24,595 nt of DNA from Suillus spraguei. Its lineage: Eukaryota > Basidiomycota > Agaricomycetes > Boletales > Suillaceae. Each line of letters begins with the position of its first letter. The stretch's first letter is position 1. The notes beneath the pieces were generated by a model that was not told the origin of the DNA, did not search any database, and saw only the letters and a program-made list of their open reading frames with translations. The position numbers and the translations under genes are program-made. Shown piece by piece: positions 1 to 9,353 of this stretch. Location of the stretch: contig JABCPU010000835.1 in assembly GCA_016800925.1 (NCBI GenBank), forward strand, positions 1 through 24,595, given 5' to 3'.

Positions 1-11
1 ATTGTCGAGGG
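1..11 (-). mobile_element. Element C remnant left of element A, with TSD copy GAGGG at 7-11
   Basis: These bases are the part of element C to the left of the A insertion. Joined to the sequence after 14778 they align with element B around 7870-7890 (tgtc...aggac.agtgtttcagc), which is the pol segment just past the protease. Bases 7-11 (GAGGG) are the left target-site duplication of A. The rest of element C, including its 3' LTR, lies outside the window. Confidence 0.75.
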
Positions 12-754
12 TGTTAAGACTGTACTCAAGGGTAGAGAGATCCGAAGGGCTTTGGCCTCAGTTCATACACTGTGCCCCTTTCTCGAGTAATGCCCCTTAT
101 TTCAGGGAGGAGTTATTCGTCCGAAGACCCGGAAGGTGTTGCGCGACGGATCCGGGTGTCCAAAGGTGTCGGATATAATACGTCCGAAGGTAATTCGGAA
201 CGTAAGGAGAGGACAGAGATTAAGGCTAGTTTCGGAACGAGTTCCTAACTAGAAACTAATGGTGATGGACTATCCGAAGATAGAGTCGGAGGTATAGACT
301 ATAGGAGTCAATCCTAAGTCTCGGAAGGTGACTTAAAGCGGAGAGTGGCTTAAGTCCGGAGGAGGCAGAATGAGTAGAATCTAAGATGATATTCGAACTA
401 AGGTTCTACAGAGATCTACAAGTGGTTTATATACAGTAAGTATCTAAGACGGATAATTAGCAAGTCCGGGACCGAGGGCTATGTACGAAGTGTAACGGAA
501 GTCTATTAGTTATTGCACAGCGGATCAGTAAGCATGAATTGGAAATGAACACAGGAAACGGATCAGTAACACAGGACAGAAATATAAACAGCCGGAGTAC
601 CGGTAGTAGGAGAAATGACGAAAGGAGATAAACGCAGATGTTCACCAGGGAGTCAAGGTGCGAGAAGTGAGTACATTCGGAAGGGTGGTCCGGACAGGAT
701 CTGTGGACCGGATGGATATGATCGGATCTGAGATTAGAAGTATGGTATATGACA
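12..754 (-). repeat. Element A 3' LTR (743 bp)
   Basis: Direct repeat of 14029-14773. It starts TGTTAAGACTG and ends ATATGACA. It contains the same TATA box (427-433, minus) and predicted start site (399) as the 5' copy. Compared with the other LTR it carries about 24 extra bases near 165-190 and lacks about 22 bases near 716. A 62-codon open frame seen in both LTRs is only a consequence of the duplication. A plus-strand TATAAA at 583-588 lies about 360 bp upstream of the antisense gene and could be an antisense promoter, but this is weak. Confidence 0.93.
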
Positions 755-770
755 GTATCCCCCCCTTAGG
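755..770 (-). other. Polypurine tract of element A
   Basis: On the minus strand this reads CCTAAGGGGGGGATAC directly before the 3' LTR (TGTCATATACC). The purine run next to the LTR is the expected primer site for plus-strand DNA synthesis. Confidence 0.8.
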
Positions 771-949
771 GCCGAACCCCTGAGGCACAAGAAGCGTCGA
801 TCCGGATCGGACAAGATTAATGCGAGATGATGGGGAAGTTTGATGGTTGTAGTGCTGAGTCTGTAATCCAACAGATATACGGACGTCAGACGTCCGAAAT
901 GATTCCTACCCCCACTTCATATCCTTGTTAACAAAACTTGTCTCCTAAC

Positions 950-1965
950 ATGTCTGGAAAGAAATCCGATGCCCCTAAGTCTGCTGCTGACCTTGTGGCG
1001 GATCTGGAGCAGCAACTGGCGGCTGCTAAGGCTGCAGCGGAAGCCGAGGCGGAACGGAAGCGGAAAGAGGCGGAGGAGCGGAAAAGGCAGGAGGAGTTGA
1101 AGCAGATTGAGTTGGCGGAGATCCGGAGGGAGATGGAGGAGAAGAGGCGGAGAGCACTGATTGAGGCTCGGGTGAGTGCTGTGGACTCTTCCGGATCCGG
1201 ATATTAATGGGTTGGTAAAGGCCAAGGCTGCTCCTGCATCTGGGGCAAAGGATGGGTACTGTTCTCGTTGCGTCACTAAGGGCCGGATGTGCCAGTGGGA
1301 TGATGCTGAGAAGAATGCCATGGTGAGTCATCCGAAAAACTTCGGATCCGCTGATTTCGACGTTTTCGTAGATTAAGTCCTGTGACGTCTGCCGGAAGGA
1401 CAAGGCCACTTGTCCTGGAAGGCCCGGATTTGTTAAGGGGCCTAAGGGCCGGAAGAGGCAGCGTCCTGCTGGTACTCCGTCTCCGAAGGGCAAAGGCAAG
1501 CGCCGTCAGAGGAGTCCTACTCCGGATGTGGCGGACGCGGATGTCTTCTCTAATCCAGTCACTATCGAAGGTACAGATGAGGATTTTGTGGAGTACGATG
1601 ATCAGGCTTGGGTGGCCGCTGCTAATGGCATCATTGCTGAGTTGGCGCGGACCAACGGACTTCTCCAAGATGGTATTGCGGCGGCGGAAGGAAGTCGGAT
1701 TGCCATGGAGCGGATGAGCTCCACCATGGAGGCCTTCCTCCAGCAACAGAGGGAATTCCAGGCCCTGCTCATCGAGGAAATCCGGACCGGATTTAGGCTT
1801 TCCGTTTCTGCCGGATCCGACAAGGATGGCGCTGGTGAGGAGATTGGGGAAGAGGTGGCGGATGAGAATGGAGGGGAGATGGCGGATGGAACTGGGGAAG
1901 AGATGGCGGATGGGACTGGGGAGGAGACTGGGGGTGCCGGAGGTGAAATGGAGACTGGTGCTTAG
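950..1965 (+). CDS. Antisense three-exon gene in element A: coiled coil, Zn2Cys6-like cluster, acidic tail
   Basis: I do not recognise a named gene. It lies between pol and the 3' LTR of A on the opposite strand, ending 57 bp from the pol stop. Exons: 950-1171, 1221-1322, and 1378-1965 (or 1372-1965). The introns start GTGAGT, end AG, are 49 and 49-55 bp long, and are phase 0; CTGAT at 1351 is a likely branch site. The spliced protein has 303 or 305 residues. Residues ~14-74 form a charged coiled coil. Cys88, 91, 98, 110, 113 and 120 give C-x2-C-x6-C-x11-C-x2-C-x6-C, the spacing of fungal Zn2Cys6 clusters (x13 with the other acceptor). Residues ~127-156 are Lys/Arg-rich and NLS-like, then comes a helical segment, then an acidic Gly/Glu/Asp repeat tail. 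This suggests a nuclear DNA-binding protein, but the PROSITE basic positions are not met. Function is inferred only. The first ATG is 950. Confidence 0.72.
1873..1929 (+). repeat. 21-24 bp tandem repeat in the acidic tail of the antisense gene
   Basis: Three imperfect units beginning GGGGA(A/G)GA encode GEMADGT, GEEMADGT and GEETG. All units keep the reading frame, so the repeat lengthens the acidic C-terminus without breaking the protein. Confidence 0.7.
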
Positions 1966-2022
1966 TCCAGATCCGTATTTCCGCTACTGCCCTCACTGTA
2001 CTTATATTTCGTTATGTACTCT

Positions 2023-2954
2023 TCAAGCAATGGGACCAGGCTTGTCCGGATATGCTGAGTGGAAATCTGCTACGAGATCTGATGCATTTCCGAGTTCTGT
2101 GGCCAGTAGCCAGGAAGTTTCTTCATCCGTTCCCTCGTATCCGGACCAACGGACGAGGTATAGAAGTTGACAGTGGTGCCTACGACGGTCCAGTTTAGAG
2201 TCCAGGATTTCGGATATCTCGTACTCTGGTTCTCCGTCGACTTCGACTGGTGGCGGAGGAGGCTGGATGCGATTGGGAATGGTGTTCGGAACTGCTGGCT
2301 CTAACTGCGAGACATGGAAAACAGGATGTACGGAATGCATAGAATCCGGAAGTCGGATGGCGAAAGAATGAGTACCCGGGCGGGATATAATTTCGAATGG
2401 TCCCAAATTCTTTTCCGAAAGTTTCTTCGACGGACGGGTGGAGCGGAAGTACTTGGCTTTGATGAAGACTTGTTCTCCAATCCGGAAGTCTGGAGCAGGC
2501 TGTCTTTTAGCGTCCGCGGGTCCTTGATAGCGTTTCTGAGCTTCAGACATCTCATCTCGGAGGAACTGGTGAAGTTTGTCAAGGTCTAGGGCATATTCCT
2601 GGGCACGGATGGAGGATAGGTCGCGTTCCGGATGGATGGAAATGTTCGGATGATAACCTTTATTGGCGAAGAAAGGTGAAACTCCGGTAGTGGCACTCGG
2701 AGCGTTATTGTATGCAAACTCTGCGAGGGGCAGCAGCTCGGACCAGTTGTCCTGCTGATAGTTGCAGTAGATCCGGAGGTACTGTTCCAGCGTTTGGTTG
2801 GCATGTTCTGTTTGTCCGTCCCCTTCGGGATGATATCCGGATGTGAAGTGTAGGACAATGTCCAATGCCTTTCCTAGGGAACGGAAGAAGTGGGATACGA
2901 ACTCTGTTCCTCGATCCGAGGTTACATGGGACGGGACTCCATGCTTAGAGAAGA
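2023..2954 (-). pseudogene. pol: Element A pol, 3' part: integrase core end, GPF module, chromodomain
   Basis: This continues the integrase cut by element B: the frame at 9833 joins at 2954 without loss once one TSD copy is dropped. It carries the second catalytic Asp (TSDRGTEF) and the catalytic Glu (DGQTEHANQ), then a GPF/Y module (NLGPFEII) and a C-terminal chromodomain (EYEISEILDSK ... YLVRWSGY). The Tyr, Trp and Tyr positions of the aromatic cage are present, so binding to methylated H3 is plausible by family knowledge. It ends with a stop at 2023-2025. The segment is open throughout, but it has been cut off from its 5' part by B. Confidence 0.9.
2950..2954. repeat. Target-site duplication GAAGA, left copy (element B)
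   Basis: GAAGA directly precedes TGTTACGAAC of the B LTR and recurs at 9828-9832 after the right LTR. The 5-bp size is usual for Ty3/gypsy integration. Confidence 0.92.
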
Positions 2955-3084
2955 TGTTACGAACTGGGGTGGCGTCACCAGCGACAGTGAAAAGACACAG
3001 GCGGTCTGCTGGGAAGTTCTACAATGTCCAAAAGAGGACAAGGTGAAAGTACAAGGAATGCGTTCCGAGTACGATCAAGGGTCT
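2955..3084 (-). repeat. Element B 3' LTR remnant (130 bp of 474)
   Basis: Matches 9354-9483 with no indels and one difference (TGCG against CGCG), a CpG transition. The match stops at 3084, after GGTCT; the next base starts unrelated sequence belonging to D. The nearer match to B's own right LTR than to the D or C LTRs shows it is B's genuine LTR. Confidence 0.9.
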
Positions 3085-3963
3085 ACTGATTTACAACAGA
3101 CGCAAGAAGACCTTGCATCCCCTCGAACTCCATCTCCTATCGAACAGCCAACTTCGCCACCTCCCGTTATGACCTCTCTTGACTGTCCCGATTGGTTGTA
3201 TGAACCCTGCACAAAGGAGCAGTGTGAGGCAGCTAAACTATTAGGTGTCCCTGCCACTGAGTTGGTAACACTTGGCCCTCGACTTCGCGACCTTCATATC
3301 CATCCACCTATGTCTATCCCATTGTCATTCGGTCCTATGGATCCCGTTTCACCAGTCCTGGTAAAAGATTTCGGCATCACTTCTCCCTCGTCTTCCACTG
3401 AACTTCTTGCGGCTGCTGAACGAGCAGTCACCCCGGATCTCCCTACGTCAGCATACACGTTGTCCCCTGCTCAACAGGCGCAACTTAAAAGAGCTAACAC
3501 CCTCGCCTTAAAACGTATGAGGAAGCATAAGGGAAAGAAGCGCGCCCGATCCACTAGCCCCACGCCTATCATTTCCCCATCTCCTTTGCGTAAAACCTAT
3601 TCCAACCCTGACGAGAACATGAAATGCCGCGTCTGTGGATTACTAGGACATCGTCAGAAGAATTGCGCGGAATATCAGTGCAAGGTTTGCAGATATTGGT
3701 CACCCACTCATCTATCCCTTTACTGTCCTCATCAAGTCGGGCCTCCTCCCTTCGACTTAACTTGGAAGGATGAAGGATTCTATGACGCACTTCATACCTG
3801 GGAGAAACAGCTTGACGATGAACGTATTCAGAGAGAAAAGAAGAGGGATTCTAAACGACGCGCTGGTCTTGAAGAAGCCAAGTATATGAGGAGTGGGTCG
3901 TTTGCTGATGAAGACTACGAGTTCAGCGATGACCCCATTTACTATGCGAATCAAGATGAATAA
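3085..3963 (+). CDS. Family II third ORF, C-terminal 292 residues: double zinc-knuckle protein
   Basis: The product is not recognised by name. It is an open frame after the B/D junction that runs to TAA at 3961-3963, just before the PPT, so it occupies the position after pol (the env position) in sense orientation. The open frame continues upstream into the B LTR remnant only by chance, so the true N-terminus is missing. Features: Pro/Ser/Thr-rich N-terminal part; a basic stretch (~residues 140-155); a classical CCHC knuckle CRVCGLLGHRQKNC (181-194); a second CCHC-like unit C199-x2-C202-x6-H209-x4-C214; then a charged helical tail with acidic end. Zinc knuckles point to RNA or single-strand DNA binding. 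The family's Gag has its own CCHC, so this is an additional protein. It could alternatively come from a non-autonomous relative. Confidence 0.75.
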   Translation, partial: TDLQQTQEDLASPRTPSPIEQPTSPPPVMTSLDCPDWLYEPCTKEQCEAAKLLGVPATELVTLGPRLRDLHIHPPMSIPLSFGPMDPVSPVLVKDFGITSPSSSTELLAAAERAVTPDLPTSAYTLSPAQQAQLKRANTLALKRMRKHKGKKRARSTSPTPIISPSPLRKTYSNPDENMKCRVCGLLGHRQKNCAEYQCKVCRYWSPTHLSLYCPHQVGPPPFDLTWKDEGFYDALHTWEKQLDDERIQREKKRDSKRRAGLEEAKYMRSGSFADEDYEFSDDPIYYANQDE

Positions 3964-3982
3964 AGCCGGTGACTTTATGTGT

Positions 3983-3992
3983 AAAAAGGGGG
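3983..3992 (+). other. Polypurine tract of element D
   Basis: AAAAAGGGGG followed by TAA and the LTR start TGTTACAATCG at 3996. It is the plus-strand primer site, and its position fixes D as plus-oriented. Confidence 0.8.
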
Positions 3993-3995
3993 TAA

Positions 3996-4470
3996 TGTTA
4001 CAATCGTACGTGCCCCTATTCATTTTCTTACTTCATTTACCTTGTATATTACGTAACACGATTCCGACTCATATGCTCAACGCATCTGTACCATAGTTGC
4101 CTTCCTTCTTTGGATACGCACTTACATTCTCACGTCTCTGTTGGTCTGTGCGCACATATTGGCCTATTTAAGCACAGTGTACTTGTAGTAGATTCACTAC
4201 TTTAATCTTACTGGGTTTTACCTGGAATCTCCTTCGCTTAGGTCTCCAACCTAAGTCGTCTTGAATCATCTCTAAGTCTAAGCACTCCTTAGTCTTAGTC
4301 TCTATTCTCACAGATACCTCTTAGACTTGTCTTTGAGGCTAAACCCTTGATCGTACTCGGAACGCGTTCCTAGTACTTTCACCTTGTTCTCTTTTGAACA
4401 TTGTAAGAACTCCCAGCAGACCGCCTGTGTCTTTTCACTGTCGCTGGTGACGCCATCCCAGTTCGTAACA
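3996..4470 (+). repeat. Element D 3' LTR (475 bp, plus orientation)
   Basis: Reverse complement of the B and C LTR type, running TGTTACAATCG ... CAGTTCGTAACA. It contains the TATA box TATTTAA (4165-4171) and the predicted start ACTTTAATCTT at 4199-4209. It is clearly more diverged from the B LTR than B's two ends are from each other, so it comes from a separate copy. It forms an inverted repeat of about 130 bp with 2955-3084. Confidence 0.92.
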
Positions 4471-7048
4471 TGGAACGTGGGATGAATTTTCCACTGCGTG
4501 GGAAGTTGGAGTGTGAACGTGATGGGAGATAAAACGTCGATGATCGGGAAAGGTCCGTATCGTTTTGGGGCGAGTTTCCGCGATGGGAGTTTGAGTCTAA
4601 GATTAGCGGCAGATAGCCAAACCTTATCTCCGATCTTCCATGGGATGTACTTATCTCCTCGGGATCGTTCAGCCATCGTTTGCATTGCAATATTGTGGCA
4701 AGCGATTGCTTCTTCTCTTATCTTCTGCAGAGATCGTACTCGGTCTTCTGCTGCTGGGACTGATGAATCGGGGATAAGATGAGGGATAGCGCGTGGTTCG
4801 TATCCCATCATCAGATAAAAGGGTCATGCATTTCTTGCATCGTGTTTTCGGTGGTTGTGGACGAATTCGGCAATTGGTAAGTGTTCTACCCAATCTTCAG
4901 GGTTGTTACGGCAGTAGATGCAGAGGTATGTTTCAAGTTCCTGATTTAGCCTTTCAGTTTGGCCATCAGTCTGTGGGTGGTAGGCCGTAGATGGAGCGAT
5001 AACGTAGTCAAGAAGTCGGGCAAGTTCCTTTGAGAAGCGAGATAGGAATTGCGGTCCACGATCCGAGATGACTTTGTCATGGAGTCCAAATTGTCGGTAA
5101 ACATGTTTTAAAAATAACTTGGCCACACCTTCCGAAGTGATGGTTTTCAAACAAGGGATAATAATTACCCCCTTCGTAAGGCCATGGTCTACCACGACCA
5201 TGATACTGTCAAAGCCTCCAGAGACAGGGAGGTCAGTGATAAGATCAACGGAGATCTGGGAGAACGGGCGAACAGCCGATGAAGGGATAGGCGTGAGCGG
5301 AGGGCGAACGGGATGAGTATCCGCTTTCATTTGCTGGCAAAGGGCGCAACCCTCAACGTATTTCCGAATATAAGAGCCCATTGCAGGCCACCAGGCTTCT
5401 CGTTTCACGAGTTCTTCAGTTTTGAATCTACTGGGGTGTCCCGCGGTAGGATGATCATGATACCGTTTCAGGATACCGGGGCGATGTGCCGGTGGAATAT
5501 AGGCATGATCCTTAAAATAGAGGACGTTCTCCTTAATCGTCCAGTCAGAGAGTGCCGATTTCATAGGGGGGAGGCACACGCCATCAAGGGCATCAGACGC
5601 TGTCTTGAAGACAGGGTCATCGAGAGGGTCCGAGGAAGACAGCACATCCTTCAGATCGGTGTCAATAAGACGAATGAACAGAGCATCAGGGAGGAGGATC
5701 TGGTCGTCGTTATCATCTTTGCCAGAGTCATAGTCAGGCCAGCGGGATAGTGTGTCAGGTACTGCCAATTTAGTACCTGCAACGTGATGCAGTTCGATGT
5801 CATAGATAGACAAAATCAATTGCCAACGTGCTTGGCGGCGGGTAAGCTTCTGTGTACTTCTAAAATACAGAAGGTTCTTGTGGTCAGTAAATACCAGGAT
5901 GGGGTGTGGGTTTCCTTCGAGATAATGACGCCATTCGTTCAATGCACGGATTACGGCAAGGAGTTCCTGGTCAAAGATCTGGTAATTGCGTTCTGCAGGG
6001 TTCAAAGACTGTGAGAGATATGCACAGGGGTGATAAACACCATTCTCATCAGTCTGCAGGAGAACTCCGCCAGTTGCTATGAGCGAGGCGTCTGTGGCAA
6101 TGGCAAATTGTCGGGAGGGATCAGGGTTACGAAGTACCGGTTGAGAAGTAAAGCGTCGTTTCAATTCGTCGAAGGTGTCCATACATTCGGTTGACCAGTC
6201 AAAAGCCTTATCTTTCTTGGTTAAATCGATAAGAGGTCGGGCGATGTCAGAATAGTGGGAGATGAACGTGCGGTAGAAGTTGCAAAAGCCGAGGAATGAC
6301 CGAACATCTTTTAGAGATTTCGGGACTGGCCATTCGGAGATTCCCTTGGTTTTGGCGGTGTCCATAGCAACTTGTCCAGGGCAAATTATCATTCCAAGGT
6401 ATTCCACTTCTTCCGCATCGAAGGTACATTTCTCCGGTTTCAGAAATAGGTGTTCCTTCTGTATTTTCATCAAAACCCGTCTTGTTCGTTTACGGTGTTC
6501 CACCATAGTCGTGGAGAAAATCAGGATATCGTCCATGTAAATAACCATCCATCCCTCATTGATTTCTTGTTGAAAGGTGCGATTCATGTATGCTTGGAAG
6601 GTTGCTGGGGAATTGCAAAGGCCAAAGAACATGACGTTCGGTTCGAATAGGCCGAATTCCGTGGTAAAAGCAGCTTTCCATCTATCATCAGGATGGATGC
6701 GAATGTTATTATAGCCGGACCGGATATCCATTTTCGTAAAGAACTGCGCATTGTGGAGACGTGCGACGAGGGAGATAGGGAGGGGGAGCGGATAAGCGTT
6801 TTTAACTGTCCAATCATTGATGTAGCGATAATCTTGACAGGGACGCAATTCTCCACTCTTCTTTCCCACAAAGAAGAAGCCACTAGCTTGAGGTGATTTC
6901 GATTCTGAAATAAAGCCCTTCGCAACGTTTTCATCGATAAATGTTTTAACAGCAGCGCGTTCTTTTTCTGACAGCGGGTAAACCTTAGACGTACGAGGGA
7001 TAAAACCGGGTTTGGTGTCGATCCGATGGTCGATACCAGGGCGTTCAG
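4471..7048 (-). pseudogene. pol: Element B pol: RT, RNase H, integrase (truncated)
   Basis: In N to C order: RT fingers (GELRPCQDYRYIN), catalytic YMDD (VIYMDDILIF), RNase H (ATDASLIATGG), integrase zinc-binding H/H/C/C (DHPTAGHPSR ... GCALCQQ), the DDE core with Asp in SVDLITDLP, Asp in SDRGPQFL and Glu in DGQTERLNQE, and a GPF module (RYGPFPIIDV). The frame starts after a one-base loss in a C run at 7048-7051, which separates it from the protease part. A TGA at 4824-4826 interrupts it; element E has TCA (Ser) there, so this stop came from a C to G change. The C-terminus is cut at 4471 by the D LTR, so the chromodomain seen in E is absent. Confidence 0.92.
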
Positions 7049-8323
7049 GGGTAGTTTGTTCAGGCCATCTTTAGCAAAGACGTCCACGAAGTCGTGCAAA
7101 TAATCCGGGACCAATTCTTCGAAGGATTTCTTTTTCTTTTCCTTCTCATCCGTAGCGAATTCCTGAGCTTTGTTGCTATATTTCGGAGGGGGAAGGGGAA
7201 TTGTGGAATAGTTGGAGGATTGTTCGAATCGGGAGGTTCCATCAAGTGTGAGGGGCGTGTCCATGGAAACTTCTTCTATGATTCTCATGCTAACTCCATT
7301 GGCATCGTATTCCACTAGGAATTCTCCATCTCCAAGCTCGTAAGAGGAAATCTCACGTACTTCTGGTGCATGCCATACGTCGTTCATAGTATCGAATTGG
7401 TCATCATCCTCAGTTGGGACCAACGAGGGCACGGGTTCTTCATTATCGGGGATTTCTTCTATTGAAGCTGAAAGGGTTTTTGGGGGAACGAAGAACTTGG
7501 ATAACTTTGGTACGTTGGCGCTTCGCCCTGGGAGTTCTTCTTCCGTCTTTCGCTTTCCATGCTTCTGTTCTTCTATCGGCCATTGCTCGACAGGTTCTTG
7601 TCCGATCCGATGCTCGGATACAGATTCATTCTTGCGCTTTTCTGCGCGAGGGATTGGTGACACTGCTCGCGGCAATTGTACACGCGGAGTGGGTTCTGTA
7701 GTACGTGGTATCCGTACTTCTGGTTCCGGGTCCTCAGGAACATTGATAGGGGAAGCAATGAATGGTTTCGGGAGACGAGAATGTTGCCATCTAGTGTGGT
7801 TGAAAAGTTGGGGCAACCCGTTCTTCTTTCTGTCTTCATCCAAATCGATTTCGATTTCGTCAGATTTCTCTGTCCATGAAAGGACAAGTGTTTCAGCAGC
7901 CCAATCTATAATTGGGTTCATTGCTCGTAACCATGGGATCCCAAGGAGGATTTGATCTCTCCTTCCTAGTTTGGTGATGTTGAATTTTCCATACATGGTT
8001 CAATCATCGATTTTGACCACTAAAAGGCAGTAGTGTGTAATTGGTCCTCCTTTTATGAGGGTTCCATCTGCCGTTGTAACTCGAAAGGGTTCTTTGAGTT
8101 TTCGTCGTGTGATTTGATGGAGTTTCACAAACTCCTCAGAGATGAATGTTCCTGCTGCTCCTGAATCAATAACAGCGGTGGTGTCGACGGATTTCAAACG
8201 AGTACGCGAGTAGAGGGTGATGGGGACACGAAGTTCTTTTCTTTCACCTACAGCGCGTACAAGTCTTAGTATTACATTGGGAGAAACATACGTCGATTCT
8301 TTGTTTCTCCACATCAAAAATCC
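7049..8323 (-). pseudogene. pol: Element B pol N-terminal part: aspartic protease and linker
   Basis: This lies in the -1 frame relative to gag and overlaps the gag stop. The protease active site is VIDSGAAGTF (DSGA). A TGA at 8000-8002 interrupts the domain. The C copy has CGA at the same codon (KIDER), so the stop is a C to T change at a CpG. After the domain comes a long, charged, poorly structured linker of roughly 250 codons up to the RT. At 7048-7051 the run of four C on the minus strand should be five to keep frame, so the RT is shifted. Confidence 0.88.
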
Positions 8324-9153
8324 TGAACAATCCGCCTCACGGTTTCTTCATCTTCTTCTTCTCCCTTGACTTCAGTTTGTCGGAGTGGGGTCTTCTTCTT
8401 TCTTTCAGGACAATTATGGATGCGATGTCCTGTCTTTCTGCATCCGAAGCATTGCCCTTTCTTCATGCATTCGGATCTCTCCATATCGGAGATTCGATCT
8501 ACGACCATTGCATTGGAATCACGGTTCGGAATATACCGTGCGTTCCCGTAATTCTTCTTCTTCTGTTGTGGAATATGACGCGTCCTCATGGCATTAAGCC
8601 GATGATGGGCGTTATCAATAGCAACACATTGCAGCACAACGTCTCTGAATACTTTGGAGACATCTCCTGTATTGAAAAGCTTCGTTAAGATACCCCAATT
8701 AAGGCCGTCTTGGAAGAACTGGATCTTCGTTGCGTTGTCGGTGATCTGAGCCCTGGCTGCAAGTGCCTCGAAATCAGCGACATAAGTATGGAGATCTCCA
8801 GTTCCTTGTTTGAGGTCTCTGAGGCGTGTAAGCGCAGTCATTTTGGTATCCACTGGTTCGAATGCTTCTTTAAAGCTCTTCATAAAATCCACCATCGTCC
8901 CATAACCAACTTTTTGTCCCGAAGTGTCGGTAGATTGAGCGTGTTCAAGGAATTGTTCCTTCCATGATTTGGCATTCTTTTCGGTCATAAAGGATGTTAT
9001 GTAAATGATCTTCTGCTTGTCGGTGGTGTAAAGCTTTTCATTGATGTCAAAGTGCAAGTTGCACGACTGGATAAACTCGTGAGAGTTATCACGATCTCCA
9101 TCAAAACCAATCGGTTGGCCGATCTTGTACTCGAATTCTTTGGTTGACGACAT
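8314..9153 (-). CDS. gag: Element B Gag (279 aa)
   Basis: Capsid/nucleocapsid protein of a family II element. The ATG at 9151-9153 is the first AUG after the predicted transcript start. Residues ~10-200 are a helical retrotransposon Gag region (conserved EFYKIG-type start, WKEQFLEHA and DLKQGTGDLHTY stretches). A CCHC zinc knuckle, CFGCRKTGHRIHNC, lies near residue 235, followed by a Glu-rich tail. The frame is intact and ends TGA right after the heptamer GGATTTT. It is closely similar over its length to C Gag (278 aa), which supports start and stop. Acts in cytoplasmic virus-like particles by family knowledge. Confidence 0.93.
   Translation of the reverse strand: MSSTKEFEYKIGQPIGFDGDRDNSHEFIQSCNLHFDINEKLYTTDKQKIIYITSFMTEKNAKSWKEQFLEHAQSTDTSGQKVGYGTMVDFMKSFKEAFEPVDTKMTALTRLRDLKQGTGDLHTYVADFEALAARAQITDNATKIQFFQDGLNWGILTKLFNTGDVSKVFRDVVLQCVAIDNAHHRLNAMRTRHIPQQKKKNYGNARYIPNRDSNAMVVDRISDMERSECMKKGQCFGCRKTGHRIHNCPERKKKTPLRQTEVKGEEEDEETVRRIVQDF
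8317..8323 (-). promoter_or_regulatory. Putative -1 frameshift heptamer, gag-pol of B
   Basis: On the minus strand the gag codons end CAG GAT TTT TGA, giving G GAT TTT immediately before the stop. This is close to the known G GAU UUA type site. Pol continues in the -1 frame, which is open from this point. Element C keeps the same seven bases. Confidence 0.65.
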
Positions 9154-9341
9154 GGTTGATGATCCTTCTGATGAGTTATACTTTCTCGGTGCCTACACGC
9201 GCTGTCTTGCTGTCCGTCAGGGCTTTTTCTTTTGTCAAGGGGCTTCCTTTTGACAATCTGCTCAGCGTACGTATACGCTAGTCTGCTGATCAAAGCGATC
9301 AGGGTTCAGGGTCGAAGACTGGATAGTCGACGATCAAAAGG

Positions 9342-9352
9342 ACTTTAATCTT
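9342..9352 (-). promoter_or_regulatory. Element B self-priming primer-binding site
   Basis: AAGATTAAAGT on the minus strand, one base inside the 5' LTR. It is exactly complementary to ACTTTAATCTT at 9614-9624 in the LTR, the predicted 5' end of the RNA. No TGG-type tRNA site is present. This is the arrangement known from Tf1 self-priming. The leader 9154-9341 holds nothing else I can name. Confidence 0.75.
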
Positions 9353-9353
9353 T

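Larger units (their letters stand above)
3085..4470 (+). mobile_element. Element D: plus-strand family II remnant (third ORF, PPT, 3' LTR)
   Basis: The 3' end of a family II element in opposite orientation to B: part of the third ORF, polypurine tract, then a complete 475-bp 3' LTR. At 4470 the LTR abuts B pol (tggaacgtggg), within the codons corresponding to TFHA in element E. The simplest reading is that D inserted into B pol and one deletion then removed D's 5' LTR, gag and pol together with B's pol end and most of B's 3' LTR. A cDNA rearranged before integration is the alternative. Confidence 0.85.

Noticed and set aside
457..645. 62-codon minus-strand frame repeated at 14450-14638
   Set aside because: It is conserved only because both copies are the LTR of the same element; no domain, and it covers no conserved feature.
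1382..1717. Plus-strand frame of 111 codons inside exon 3
   Set aside because: An out-of-frame shadow of exon 3, lacking the CxxC motif and the repeat tail.
917..1746. Long minus-strand frames opposite the antisense gene (917-1321, 1026-1499, 1276-1746)
   Set aside because: Low-complexity Ser/Pro/Leu-rich shadows of the coding plus strand; none continues pol or shows motifs.
2890..3084. Upstream extension of the third ORF through the B LTR remnant and A integrase
   Set aside because: The frame is open by chance across the fusion; the bases belong to two other elements.
7497..7955. 152-codon plus-strand frame opposite the B protease linker
   Set aside because: No motif, no counterpart visible elsewhere in family II, and it lies opposite pol coding sequence.
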